Shown here: positions 11,727-24,640 of the stretch, piece by piece
Position numbering within the stretch: position 1 is the stretch's first letter
How the letters are laid out: the number at the start of each line of letters is the position of its first letter
Assembly: GCA_015680685.1 (NCBI GenBank)
Contig: MNCI01004170.1
Span: 577,641-641,640, forward strand
Length of the DNA: 64,000 nt
Direction of reading: 5' to 3'
DNA from: Gnetum montanum
Taxonomy: Eukaryota > Streptophyta > Gnetopsida > Gnetales > Gnetaceae
Translations under genes and position numbers: made by a program
The notes under the pieces: generated by a model
What the model was told of the DNA's origin: nothing
Database searches by the model: none
Seen by the model: the letters and a program-made list of their open reading frames with translations, nothing else

Positions 11727-14529
11727 ATGGCCCCTAAATGAGGACAATAGGGAGGACCTTCTCAAGGTGTAGCCAAACACTCAAGGAGAGGTAGAGGCCA
11801 AGGACCTCCCGCAAAACATGTAGAACAAGAGGCACAATTGTTTAGCATCCATCAAGAAACCTCTGTCACTGCATAATCCAATTAAGTGGAAGGTGGAGAA
11901 GGTAAGGCACTTAAACAAGGACAACATCTCACGTTGTCTTTAGAATGCATTCAAGCCATTCAGGAAAGGTCCACATCCACTACAGTGATTGTGGAACTTA
12001 ATTTCAAGCCTTTTACTGAATTCACCCCCGAACCAGTCAAGCATCAACTCAAGAAATCTCCACTATGGCCTGTCCTCTCGGAAAGTGAAGAATGGTATTT
12101 TGAGGAAACCTACCAATTTTGGCATAATAAAGAAGAAGGCACCACCATCGACATTGGTGAAATTTCAGTTGATTTCTCCACAAACGCCATTGTGAAAGTT
12201 CTAAATCTTCCAAATACAAGGCCCAAAGTTGCTCATCTATCCACCCACTCCGATGTTGATGCCAGAAAAGTATGGCTAAAGAGGGCATACAGCAAAGAAC
12301 ACAAAACATATGGAGAATTGATCCTTGAAGAGAGAATTTACTTCAAAATCAGTACCTATCACATGTTCCCAATGAATGGACTAAATAGGATCTCTACCTA
12401 TGTGGCCATAGGAAGCGCAATCTTGATGGGCAAGGTTGACTCCAATTTGCCCCATTTGTATCTAATAGAAATATTAAGGTGGTTTGAAGAACAAAAGATA
12501 GAAAAGTTTGCATTACCCTTTCCATGTCTAATTAGAAAGCTATGCCATCATGCTAGAATTCTAGGGTACACTAATGACATCCCCAAAAAATCTCAAAATG
12601 CTTTATATGCCAGATTACTAAAGCCACCAGCACCAAGACAAGATGTTGGTGAAACACTGGAGCTTGAACAAGAGCAAACGACTAGTTCCACTGCACCTCA
12701 AATAGCAAGGCCTAGCCAACTTCCAAACATGAGGCTCAGTCAATAATAAGAAGTAGGACCCAGCACACAACCCACAGGCTAGCAGGATCAACAACTGCTA
12801 CCACCGCCACAAGATTACTGACCGTCAATGAGCCATCTCAGAGCCATTGTAGAAATGGTCAATTGGGGAAGTAGGGATGAGGCCAATCTCTTCAAGGTGA
12901 TCAATGATGCCGTACAGCCCACCATATCAATCAATCATACAAGGGGCAAGGTCTCAATACAAACAACAGGAGGGGAGTCACATTCTTCTCAACAAATTTT
13001 GGGAAATGCTCCATCATTTCAAGTACAATTAGAAACTGGTGAGGGTGCCATGATGGTAGTCATGCAACACCAGAATGCAACTGGAGCAGTAGAGGTGGTT
13101 GCAGATTATATCAAGGAATCATTCAATGTCCTTGTTGTGCCATTGATAGATTTCACAAGAGCATGTGATGCTCAAGTTCTAGCCAACACCTCAATGACTC
13201 CTACGGAACATGAGGATGCTCTAAATCATTTGCTGCAAATAGGATAAGTAATGACGTTCGTGTTTGACATCCCTCAAGATGTCACAGCGGCACAATCAAA
13301 CCTTATTTCTACCAAAGGGAAGCTGGTCATGGCTGAGGTTAGGGCTGAACATGCAAACAATGAACTGAGGAGACTCCAGGAAAAGTTCATTGCCCTATAA
13401 GCTAAACAACAAGATCCATCCCAACTTATTCCAACCAACCAGCTAAAATCATTTAGGACAAAGTAGCTCAATAAATTGTTAGTGGAGAATAAAAAGGTGG
13501 CAATGGAAAAGGAGAAGGCTAATTAAGATGCTTCAAAAGCATAGGCTCAAACATATGCACATGCAAAAGCACTCAAAGCCTTATAGGAAGAAAATAAACT
13601 CTTTGTTGCCAAAAATATTCAGTTGATAATAGTTGAAAAACAAAAGAATTTTTTTGAGAAAATTTTCAACAAATGTGAGAATAACTAATAAGATTCAACC
13701 AAAACATAAGTCACTTAGCCAAAGAGAACAAAACCCTCTCAATGGAAGAGGTACGTGCCATTCGTCAGAAGACGACCATTGAAATAAGCACGTGGCAAAA
13801 TAAAGCTAAGCGACATGAAAATTGAAAGAACATTTTCAAGATCAGGTGGGGATATATAAAGAGATAATTGAAAAAGAGATTTGTATGGCTAAGGACCACA
13901 TCAACTCCTTCAGTGCTCAACACATTGACTAACAATTCATACTAGACACTTACGCCTTCGTCCACCAAGCAGAATTAACGACTCGGGACTTGCAGATTTA
14001 GGATCTCACAAAATATATGGAGTTGGTAAACCTACAATATGCCAACTTGGCCATGTTGATAGCAAGACACCCAAGAATCGAGCTAGAGAAGTAGGTAGCT
14101 GCCACCTATGCCAAATATGAAATAGAGTTTGCTGAACACAAAAAGACATTGCAGAATTTGAAGGTAGTAAACTCTAAACTAAATGTGGTAAAAGCTAGCT
14201 ACCAAGGTCAAAAGGATGTTGCAACAGACTTGGCTCGATGGCTTACAGACTATCAAAAATTCAGAGACAAAGCCAGAGCCTATGAGAAGGAACGATGCCT
14301 ATTTGTAGCATGGTACGTCAAAGCTAATCAAATGTTCCTGTAACTACCATGTCCATGGGAGGTGTCAACTCTGTCAAACATTAGAACATCAGCATGGACG
14401 ACACATGATCTCTGGATGGAGGAAGAAAAATTTCAGGCGCTCCTTCAGAAATATCTATTTCTGAAGCCTAGAGCACAAGATAAGGGAAAGAAGCCCATGG
14501 AGGAACCACCACCACCAGGAACCACATGA
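11727..14529 (+). pseudogene. Element C degenerate transposon protein (plant transposon-protein domain plus coiled coil)
   Basis: One reading frame can be followed from an ATG at 11,727 to about 13,600, then after a frameshift to a stop at 14,527-14,529. The first 53 codons are basic and Gly/Arg-rich and hold four stops. The open run 11,886-12,746 has no early ATG of its own and begins with GTG. Its middle, with RISTYVAIGSAILMGK and FPCLIRKLCHHARI, resembles the 'putative plant transposon protein' domain found in plant retroelement and unknown proteins. The part 13,250-14,350 is rich in Glu, Lys, Ala and Leu and would form coiled coil. The end is proline-rich (EEPPPPG). It could be a gag-like or accessory protein of a non-autonomous LTR element; no enzymatic motif is visible. 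Confidence 0.55.
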
Positions 14530-14716
14530 GTTCCAAACAATTTTGTATTTTGTGTTTTGTGTTGGTGTCCCAATTTTGTTTTGTCTAGTCCCACACTGCA
14601 ACATAAAATAATCCATAGTTAGTTCATAATCTCATACTTATCCATTATGTAATCAAATGAACTTGTTCCTCATTTTGTTTAACTCGAGGACGAGTTTTTA
14701 TTCAGTCGTGGAGGTA

Positions 14717-15571
14717 TGATGAATCGCAATTTGCCAAGCCTCGATATCAAGTACATGATATCGCAGCCTAAATACGATATCGTATACACGATATTGTGAT
14801 TCCTATGTTAGCCTATAAATACAACACTCAGGTGCACAGGGAGGAGTCATTAGAGCATTAGAGATTGTTTTAGTCATTAGGAGTCTTTTTGTCAATTCTA
14901 GTTTCTAGTTCTTTCCCAAGTGCATGCCCATAGTGTGATGCTTGTAATTGTACAAAACCTTTGTTCTAGTGTGACGTACTTGGACATGCACACAACTAGC
15001 AATAAAGATTAAGATTACTCCATCATTGTAGCATTTACTTAGTTTTTAATTATTTAATTGTTAATCGTTATTTATTATTTTCTTAGTTAATATTTCTTTT
15101 ATTGTCATTTACTATTTCTGTTGCTAAATGCAGAATGAGTACATCTTAATCACAAACATTTAAGTGTAACTATGTGGTAACCTGGCAGCATATCTAGTAG
15201 TGCTTAGAGTAATGTGTGCTCAATAATCCCAAAAGTAGTACACGAAGTCCAAGATGCATACGGATGATTAAGGACAAATGCTCATTGCACTTAGGCTAGC
15301 TTAGATTTTATTTCCTATTGTTTATTAGTTTAATAAAGTTATTTCTCATTGTCTTTAGGAGTAGCATAGTATTAGAAATCACATCATACACCTCACTCTG
15401 GACTAAACCATACATGACAAAGCAATACTAGTCCAGGTGGGAAGACAACGAACTGCGATCAACATATAACAATCTAGGTGCCACAACTAGTCCGTCCATG
15501 GAGTTCAATCGAATTGCATGTACATGCTCATATTCGTATGGTTGAGCATAGGGGTACCTCACCGCTCATCA
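14717..15571 (+). repeat. Element C 3' LTR (855 bp)
   Basis: It is bounded by TGATGA and TCATCA and preceded by a purine-rich tract (gtcgtggaggta). It carries TATAAATA at 14,814-14,821 and AATAAA at 15,001-15,006, and its inner-end sequence gttgagcataggggtacctc is shared with LTRs A and B. The 60 bp upstream (ctcgaggacgagttttta) also match the end of element B. No matching intact 5' LTR is visible in the window. Confidence 0.8.
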
Positions 15572-15819
15572 ACTATGAATGGTAGCATGATATATTATGA
15601 GACAGGTTGGCATTTGGACAATTTATGAAGACTTCTTTGTGTATCTATTTTCCTTAATTCATTGCCTTAAACCTTTTATTCTTGTTCCAACATTGCCCTT
15701 AGCTACCATTGGAATTTATAGGCCTTAAATGCTTTTATTACTTATCATTAAAATTTATGTGCTATGAATGGTACTAACTCATTTTCTAAAGTTTTGGATA
15801 TCACCAAAAAGGGGGAGAT
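15572..15819 (+). other. Unassigned flank ending in a polypurine tract
   Basis: No gene is visible. The stretch ends in a purine tract (aaaaagggggagat, 15,806-15,819) of the kind that precedes LTRs of plant Copia-type elements, directly before repeat R2a. Confidence 0.4.
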
Positions 15820-16893
15820 TATTAACCTTTTGGTATGTCAAAACCTTAAAGAAAATGGAAAATGTAGATTGTATGTATGTAATGATAATTTTTGTAGGGC
15901 TATAAAAAAGAACTTCACATAGAGATCTGAGATTTTAAGAAATGAGATCTATGGAGAGATGTCAAAATGAAGACTACATGGACAAGATGAGAGCATGGAT
16001 GAAAACGAAGTCTACAAGCCAAACTAAGGTGTTCTAAAGACTATCATGATGTTAAATTGACAACGAAATGCCTCAAAATTCAAAATGCAAAAGTGAAGTA
16101 GATGTCTACAAAAAGCATTAGACATCTACCTTTGAAGATAAACATCTATAGGCAAACATCTACTTTTCTAGATAGACATTTCTCCTACATTGGGGACTAT
16201 CTTAGGTAGGCGTCTAAACTTTGAAGTAGATGCCTATACTAGCCGTTTGATAGCCATTGCACAAATTCCAAGGATTTTTCAAAAACTATAAGGCTATAAG
16301 ACAATGTAAAAATCTTGGGGATTATGCAAGAACTATTCATAGAAAAACTCATCATTGGTTACTAAAAGTGAATTTGTTTTTGCTCTTCATTGTAACATCA
16401 TTTGCTTCTTGTGATTGTACTGAGCTTCAAGTACAAGGATCTATAAATTCAATTATGCTCTTTTCTTATTTCTTTCTTTCTTTCTTATAGCCCTGCAGGG
16501 TTGATGTGGTCCTTGTGAGAAGACACCTTTGTTGAGCTTGTCAGGATCTTGCAAGATTGAGTGGTTTTGCAATGTCAAAACACTCCAGTGTAGAGCTCAA
16601 TTTTGTAAAGGTTATGGGATCCTCTAAACCACATTTTGGGCTTGTTGGGATCTTACAAGGTTGAGTGGTTTCACAGCGATGAAACACTCTAAAGTAGACC
16701 TTAAAGCTTGTACATGGTGTGGTGTCATTCAAACCACTTTTTGAAGAAACAAAGTTCAAAGGTGTGCATGGATTCTACCCTCTGAGTATGAACATAACCA
16801 AGTTGGGAAACCATGTAAAATTGGTGTGTTTTGTGACTAAAGCATTTTTAAATTGGGGAACTTATTCAACCCTGCTTCTAAGTTCTCGATCCT
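15820..16893 (+). repeat. Dispersed LTR-like repeat R2, copy a
   Basis: A 1.07-kb sequence recurs in opposite orientation at about 54,562-55,700. Shared blocks include ttttggtatgtcaaaacctta at the start, several gacatct-type runs (16,100-16,230) and ttctaagttctcgatcct at the end. A polypurine tract lies just in front. I read it as a retroelement LTR; the short open frame 16,541-16,759 on the minus strand is conserved with 54,657-54,920 only because the DNA is repeated. Exact ends are uncertain. Confidence 0.6.
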
Positions 16894-18874
16894 CATAAAC
16901 CACATATGACAAACATCTCTAATCCCTATAATCATAAAGGTAAGTACCATAATATTCTATATCACCAAATTAACTTGCATTAATATAACTAAGTAACACC
17001 TCATCTAATTCAACCTAAGCTAAGCTCAAGTATAGACTGTAATTTATTACAAACCAGCATACAAATAAGCAGTCACCCCTAAATTAAAAGTGCAATGAAA
17101 GAAAGTGTAGATCACTCCATAAAAATCTCAAATCATATTAGAGACATCATATAGTAACATCCAACATTCCTATATATATATATCACAATACCTAGTCTAA
17201 CATGTATGAACAAAATACCATATGTAGCCATAACAACAAGCCTATCATAGTTTACTTCTCATAAAAAATACACTATAAACACTTTACAAAAGATACATCT
17301 TAGTGGTGGTTCATACCAATCCCACTGGTAAAAGCATCTATCTCATATGATGAAAAGTACATAAACATAGAGATCAACATTGAACACGTGTCACTAGCAC
17401 CTTCCTCAAAATTGGGAATCTTACAAACTTTTTTCTCCCTTGCCTACATAAAATGGGGGTCTGTACAAGACTAAGATACATAACCACTACATATATGGTT
17501 GATAGATATTATTATAAAGAAGGGATGTGAGGATATATTGAGTATCCTATAATAGTATCAATATTCAACCAAGCATACACCTCATCCATCACACAATCAT
17601 AGTATAGAATGTATAAGTAAGCATTGAGACATGTACGAAAGACAAGCAAGCAATGTACAACCATCAAGACTATCAAAACTCATAACCTACTCACTTTATG
17701 GAGGGCAACTAGTATTCCACAAACTTTCTAGTATTTGATCTAACCATCCATTAGTATCACTATCCCTACCTCATTTAGGCAACCTATGCCTCCTCATCTA
17801 TATTCTACTAACAATAACCAATGCTCCACTAGTGATAATTAGTGCTCCATCATGAAAGTCTTTGTACCAAGTCCACACTAGCAATAAATAATGCCCCTCT
17901 AGCAACATGTTAACTCATAATTGATCATCAATGCTAGTGCCTACTACCTCACATGTAGCCCCAAGCCACTAACCTTCTAGAGGATGGATCATGGTACATG
18001 CTATAATCTAAGATTCATGACCAATCATAATGCCCAACAAACCAACATTCTTTAGCTCCCAGGATGAGACTTGAGACTAAAGCTACACTGATGCATCTAG
18101 CAAGGGTTTTTCATCTCTTCCAGGATGTCTTACCACCAACTAGTATCTAATCTCTCATATAATCATAAGCACCCTGTGCTACCTACACTATGGAACAAAC
18201 CAAGCATGTACCATTAATAAGCATAAACAACCCACATCACATGAGCTAACCAATGTTCTATTACAAGGAAACAATAAGATCCTTATCATTCTACATTCGT
18301 ATAGAATGGTTGATGAATCCTAATGAAACCCTCTAAAATATCCTTCAAAATTCTTCATGAATTGGATGGCAAATTGCTTGTATGGATAATATATGTGTTG
18401 GCACATTTCTTCTAGTTCATGGAGCAATGAATTGCATCTACTAAAGTACTTGGAAAAACATGGTGAAGTCCAATATGCATTGGTTTTAGAAAATGCTGAG
18501 AACATCCTAAGTATGATTTTCAAAGGTTTATTAATATAAAGGATAAAGATGAAAATGTTATATTGAAAAAGGGTTGAAGATACGATAGCAACCAACGAGA
18601 CCATTGTTTCAACAACGGTTGTTTGGCATTGGCTATTAATAATTGTTGTTGTTGCTATTTTAGCTCTGGAGTTCAATCAACCCAACATTTCTAACCTCAA
18701 TCAATTGAAAGCAATTGCTACAGAGAACGGGCTTTTTCTTGACTGCCAAACTATTATATTGAATGGATGCTGTTAAAGGGCATATCGTCATTGCCTTTGG
18801 CAAAAAGAATTAAAGCTTGGCTGCCATGAGTGGCCGTTGCTTCTGGAATTCACGTACGAAGGACTTTTTGTTTT
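16894..18874. other. Intergenic, nothing recognised
   Basis: AT-rich sequence with stops in all frames. Short AT runs occur near 17,170. I see no coding, RNA or repeat signature that I can support. Confidence 0.5.
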
Positions 18875-19174
18875 TTAATAGCGTTGCCAAGTGGCATCAT
18901 CTCTGGCAGCATGACGTTCGCACTCAAATTGAGGCTGCAACGGAATGAAATAAAATGACTGAAAAGAAGGATTCACACCCACAGGAACAGCAACTGCTAC
19001 CCTTGCTGAAAACCCCGGGATCAACAAATACACAGTGATGGCAATCGCAAGAACACAAAGCCTTAAAAATTGGGAAAATGCATGTGTATTGAGACGCTGC
19101 CTTGTGCTGTTCAGTGGAATCTGTTGACATTCTTGTCTACAGAATATAAGCGTTTCAGACCAGGTGATCTTCAA
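18875..19174 (-). CDS. Uncharacterised small open frame, possible exon
   Basis: A 99-codon frame in a locally more GC-rich patch. Residues about 35-65 form a hydrophobic segment (LRLCVLAIAITVYLLIPGF) that could span a membrane, followed by a Val/Ala-rich stretch. It shows no family resemblance that I can name. Composition differs from the surrounding AT-rich DNA, which is the only reason to list it. It may be a relic or chance. Confidence 0.2.
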   Translation of the reverse strand: MKITWSETLIFCRQECQQIPLNSTRQRLNTHAFSQFLRLCVLAIAITVYLLIPGFSARVAVAVPVGVNPSFQSFYFIPLQPQFECERHAARDDATWQRY

Positions 19175-19219
19175 GCCCTAGCGTCCCACCGGATTACGTC
19201 TCCCAACTTGGATTATTGG

Positions 19220-19336
19220 TCACATTTTTGCAAACTTTTATTTGTTACAAATAACATACTATGGGATTCAATGGATAGAATCTGCTTAAACATTTTTGCA
19301 AAATTTTATTTGTTACAAATAACATACTATGGGACG
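19220..19336 (+). repeat. Direct duplication of a 46-bp segment
   Basis: The segment beginning catttttgcaaa and ending acatactatggga occurs twice about 70 bp apart, with one or two differences. The second copy is the outer edge of repeat R1a. Confidence 0.75.
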
Positions 19337-19649
19337 ATATAGACTAAGTGACTAGACAAAATAGAAATCTTCAATCACTCACAGAATTTGACAAAGATAG
19401 CTTAATTTCTTTTATGATAGTCAATTACCGTTTCACACACAACCCAACCATTTCAACATTCACAAAACAAACATACTCACATGTAATTCGTTTCATAACC
19501 ACTTAATCTATTTAGAGGTATCTAGCCTTAGTGTTGCTAAAGACCACCAAGCACCTAAACCTTATTTGAAGAACATCTTTGATCCCATGGCTCCCAAAGT
19601 CATGAGACACAAAGCCACCAACATTGGCGGTCCCAAACGGTCACCAACA
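19272..19649 (-). repeat. Dispersed repeat R1, copy a
   Basis: About 380 bp match 60,881-61,262 along their whole length, including ttgcaaaattttattt, ggtatctag/gg..., caccaagcacctaaacc and the end ggtcaccaaca. On the minus strand it starts TGTTGGTGACC, an LTR-like terminus. No target-site duplication is evident at this copy. Confidence 0.65.
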
Positions 19650-22047
19650 ATATGATATTCATAACTTGGTGAATATGAATCTAAACTACCATATTATATT
19701 CAAAAATTTCTTAAATCAAAAAGTTTTAAAATTATTCTTTAAAACTAAAAAAATACTACATCTATCAATATATTCTAATACATAATATGCTAAATATAAA
19801 TGTTAAACAAAAGATGAATATATGAAATTACGATGAAATACCAAATCTATTCATGTAGCATATGTCGTTCTATGTAGCACCTATTTATCTATGCAGCTCC
19901 TATATTTCTATATAGCTTCTATCTTTCTATGCATCACTTCTTTACTACCTAAATGTTGAGTCTATGAGCCAAATAATTATCTATGAGTTAAATATGAGTG
20001 CTCAATTGAAGATGCTAAAAGAGATATTAGCACAAATACATCATGCATAACAATTATTAGCACCTGAGCATAGTTTGAATTGTGATCTTGACTATTGTTA
20101 AAATGCCTTAGTCTGAATATTTTTAGAAATCAATTAAAGACTTCAAATCAAGAAATCAAAAGTCTAGGTAATTGATCAAGATGATAAAACTAGATAATAG
20201 GTAAAAACATTACTTGATTCCTATGTCTAGATAAAAAGTTAGATTTTTTACTAGAGCTAAAAAATTGTAACTTGTTTATGATTTGGAGAATTTTACTAGA
20301 GAAAAATTGTAACTTGTCTACCCCATAGTCCTTTGTTTGTTTGCTCATTGTGTCCCCATCACAACTAGCACCCACCATTCACCCTATATAAGATTATTGT
20401 TACAACATCATCATAACATCCCTACAACTAACTTAGGATTGTGCTATATCTCAAACTAGATAACGTAAACTCCATTATGATCTTTCCATGAATCCACTAT
20501 ATCTTCTAACTTGCATCGCTCGTTGTAACTATCTCACAATCCCACTGCAACTAGTAATAGCTTGCAACAACTATCACAACCTAGCCACAACTACCTAAAA
20601 TAGTAAAATTTGATCAAAACCCTTGAGTGAGACTACATTGCAATTCGTGACCTATGCAAAACCCTAGTTTAACCCTAATGTGACTTGGATATGACTTGCT
20701 CTTGAAATAGTTTGTAAAAATTAGTGGAGTAAATTAAAATCAACTATCTAAATCCAAACCACTACAATACCAAAAATCTTTCCAACAACCCTAGAGAACA
20801 ACAATGATAGCTCTGTAGTTCTCAAAGGTCTCTTGAAAGCATCCAAATGGCAAACACATTTCTATTCATCATCCATTGGTAGGAATCCATAGAAACACTA
20901 TAGCAACTCAATACAGAAACCCTAGCATCACCAAAAGTCATAACCAATTATCCCTAACCGCACACCCATGCAAATACACATACAAATTCACATACCAGAG
21001 CACATCATATCCTTAGACATTAATATGGGAAATAGCCATAGAACCATTCATCCTACAACTCCAGCATGAAATCACACATAACTATCTCACCAATTGACTC
21101 CCATGAGCATGCATACAAATTTAAAGCCACAAAACAAGACAGGTAAAAACACCCGCTAAAAATTGAAGAGTACTAAAACCTCAGAAAATTTGAAAGCTAT
21201 TACCCTCACTCAAACCATATGACATCCTGAAACTTTCAAATCTCTAAGCAATGCTTCTACACTACAACCTACCCAGAACCGGATCCTCAATGTCCTAAGA
21301 AGCACTAAAATTCAACAACAATCGCCAAAAAATGGAAGAAGAGGAGAAACCACGATGAACCTAGAAGATATTTGAATGAGAGAAGAAAAATAAATATTTA
21401 TTCTAACTCTCCTATCCATACCACCTTTATCGTTATTTCCTAAGGTTCCCATAACTTTTCCCAATCCAAACTAATGTTGAGGGAACCACACTCATAACTG
21501 ATTAGCAAAATATCCAATCGAAATACCGATTAAACCTGTAAACTCCATGTCATGAGCATAACATAACCATTTTATATATCATAACTAAACCGCACAATAA
21601 TGTAACGCAATATAACATCTATCTATGGGTGCCCCATAAGCTTATACCAGAGAGTCCTACAGCCAAAGAGTCCTAATTCTGGTTGCTTCATCAACCCAGC
21701 TCAGCTGAGCCTGGTTCCACACACCCTTGTTTCCGAGAGGCATGACTGGCTATGGTGCGAAGATAGTCCTACCAGCGTCTTTTTGATTTACTGTTTGGCT
21801 ACAGTTGGGTTAATCCCAAGTCCACTCAGATTATCTGTGTTTTTGTTAATACCCTGTTTCCTGTGTTGTGCTGTGACCCAGATCCGCCAAACCCTATGAC
21901 AGTTTATTTGTAACGCTTTGATGTGATCATCTTGCCTGAGGACTCGCCTTTAAAAAATGATTTGCATTTATTACTTGTGTTGTTCCTGCCTGCCTGCCTG
22001 CCAGGGAGAAACCGCGTTGATTCATCCATGGGATGGGCATAAAAATA
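19650..22047. other. Intergenic, nothing firmly recognised
   Basis: AT-rich to about 21,640. From there to 22,050 the base composition rises and a perfect palindrome GCTCAGCTGAGC and a (CTGC)4 run (about 21,986-22,002) occur. No gene can be supported in this stretch. Confidence 0.45.
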
Positions 22048-22341
22048 TCATCCTTTCGACTTCTTTTTCTTGCTGGTAACTGATACAGCATTAGCATTTG
22101 CACCCTGACAAACAATCACCGTATCCCCCACATTGGCTTCAGTATACATACATGAGAATGAGAATTTGTTTGCTTCACTTGTCGAAGCAAGCGGGGATTT
22201 CATGTGAGGCATTTCTTTGAAGAGGCAAACCATATACAGATCGATATCCTTCAAGGAATATGTACATATATGGTCATACTCTAGGTAGTGTGATTGTGAT
22301 GATAGATATAGAATTGGTAACAGAAAGAAATCAACTTTCAA
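22048..22341 (-). CDS. Uncharacterised open frame, possible terminal exon
   Basis: A minus-strand frame of 97 codons ends with a lysine-rich tail (VTSKKKKSKG) and a stop at 22,048. The part from about 22,250 downward looks protein-like (NKFSFSCMYTEANVGDTVIV) and its base composition is richer than its flanks. A possible acceptor AG lies just before the codons for DIDLYMV. I do not recognise the protein. It could be the last exon of a gene whose other exons I cannot find, or a retained fragment. Confidence 0.25.
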   Translation of the reverse strand: MKVDFFLLPILYLSSQSHYLEYDHICTYSLKDIDLYMVCLFKEMPHMKSPLASTSEANKFSFSCMYTEANVGDTVIVCQGANANAVSVTSKKKKSKG

Positions 22342-22377
22342 TCTTGCATATGCAAATGCATACCACTGTTCACTGTT

Positions 22378-22456
22378 CTACTTATGTTAGTTTACATGAA
22401 ATATCTTTTATATCGTTACTTATGTTAGTTTACATGAAATATCTTTTATATCATTT
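22378..22456 (+). repeat. Tandem duplication, 38-bp unit, two copies
   Basis: The unit tacttatgttagtttacatg... occurs twice head to tail with nearly no change, so it is recent relative to its surroundings. A shorter near-repeat (taccacctctacca) follows at about 22,485-22,515. Confidence 0.85.
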
Positions 22457-22519
22457 AACGTATCTCTAGGTTTCACTGCTTATTACCACCTCTACCACTC
22501 ACTACCACCTCTACCAAGC

Positions 22520-24640
22520 AATGGGACCCAAGGACACATATAAGCATGATTAAGATGATCATGAAATGTACATAGATAGGTCACATAAACAAACCCATGA
22601 ACCGATGTGGATTTGGTACATCAGTTTATGATTTTTCCCCTAAAAGATGGAGGTTGATTTAAAGGTTTTCCTCTCCTAAAGAGGAGGGGATTGTGTGAGT
22701 CCAGTTTCATAGTGCAACCATGATCACATGCTTAGTGCATTGCTTTACATGCTTCACATTTTTAAAAAAAATGTGCTTGTTTACTTTTATCTAATTTAAG
22801 CTAACCTAGGAACATAACATGGTATTTCCTTTAATTTAGGCTAAGCTAGGAATATTAGTTTGTAGGTGTGAATGGATTAGTCTTATGATTGTCTAGGCAA
22901 TGCCAAATCATTTGCACATGAACACCTTGACAAATTGCAAATTTAAGAGTTGTGATTGAAGTACTATTATGTTTTTACCAAACTTTACTAAAGTATTATT
23001 TTCACTATATACTTTGTATGTAAATTAAGGTAAAAATAGTCAAAGTTCCAATTCTAACTCATATTTTTATTTGTAACTATGATTAGTTTAGATGAATAAA
23101 TGTATGTAATCTAAACTAACAAGAAACAACCCAACCCATGCATGCATGTAGTAGGGTAAAAATCTTATAACACTAAAGTTCAAAAATTCAATAACTTTGT
23201 CAACAAACTAAATAACAAAATCATAACTACAAATGAGCCAAAACTAAGTATAGAATCTTATAATTTTGTGTTTTTATGTTTAAAAACTATACAAATTAAT
23301 TTACTTTATTTAAGAAAATTAAATGAAACTTGATTACATCCAAAAATCCATAAGATCTATTGGACAAATATTACATTTTTATGAAAAATAAAAATAGACT
23401 CTATAAATTGACCAAGCACCAATATAGTTAATCCTTTTATATTTAATATCTATCTTATATATTTTGTAAAGCTAGATAAAAAATCTAATTTACCATAATT
23501 GTTGAACATATTTAATTCAATCCAATAGTAGGGATGGATGATAACTCATAAATATAAAATAAAGTATAAAAGAATCATATTCATGAGATAAATTGAATAA
23601 AAGAGGCTATTAAATAGGATATATAAAACTAAATTATTATTATTATATTTTAAAATAATTTTCTATAGGGGAGACACTCCCTCATTTCCCTCATTTTAGT
23701 ACCCATATAATCAATATTCCGACAAATGCGTTGTGTATCGTGTTTTCTCTTTTTAATAATAAAAGAGGGTATATGTTTTTTTACAAGATAAAAGTGCGTA
23801 TATTAGTTCAATCTACGTACAAAGAAAACATAGTTGCCACAAGGACCAACTGGCGCGACCATGAAAAGAAAACACCAACGGACCGAAGAAAAACCAATCA
23901 TAGAGAAAAAAAAGGTCAAGGTCGAACAAAAACATGGTGTTATACAATGCAAAACATTAAGCGGCACAACACACAAACCTGAAGCCAGTAAAAATGCCAA
24001 TTATCTATTTATGTTACTTTTAAAGCAGAAGCATTGCGCTGCTGCCGACTTACGTTCAAAAACCTGGGCGTTACGGTTACTTTCGTGGCCCAGCATATTG
24101 GAAAATAAAGCTGACCAAGTCATAGAGACCAAATTGTAAAACAGCCAAGTGGTTTTTAGGGGCTTGCACGTTCTGCGTGATAAGCTAACGTCACATACAT
24201 AAGAAACAACAGTTTCAACTGCCCAATTTTATATAAAAAAGATGGAACATGTACGGAATTGCAATATGGAATTCTGAAAACAAGAGTAAATGTGATTATG
24301 CTACATCAAGTTGTTACCTGAAATTTTCAAGTAATTATATAAAGTTTCTAGCCAGGTATTGTAGGTTGAAAATCAGCATTGAAGTTGATAACATCATGAG
24401 GAGTAAAACAACAGCAACTTCAGATGACACTCATTTTCATGATGACATTTCCAGAGTTTATATGTCATTACTTCCTCTAAGGAGCTTCACTTTGCAGTAT
24501 CTACAATAACGAAATCTTTTATCTCAAATTTGTAACTGAATAAACTACCATACTCCTACACACTCCTCGTATCCTAACCGGGCATTTCGTGATGATCTTA
24601 ATCTCTAAAGTGCACAAGCAATTCTCCAGAGTATTCTTTT
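22520..24640. other. Intergenic region downstream of seipin
   Basis: Very AT-rich. A plus-strand frame at 23,834-24,139 (101 codons, Lys-rich start) lies in a slightly GC-richer patch but shows no recognisable domain, so I do not call it. No clear AATAAA signal for the seipin transcript was found on the minus strand. Confidence 0.45.

Noticed and set aside
19272-19649. R1a as a proven solo LTR
   Set aside because: Ends look LTR-like but no target-site duplication was found, so it is reported only as a dispersed repeat.
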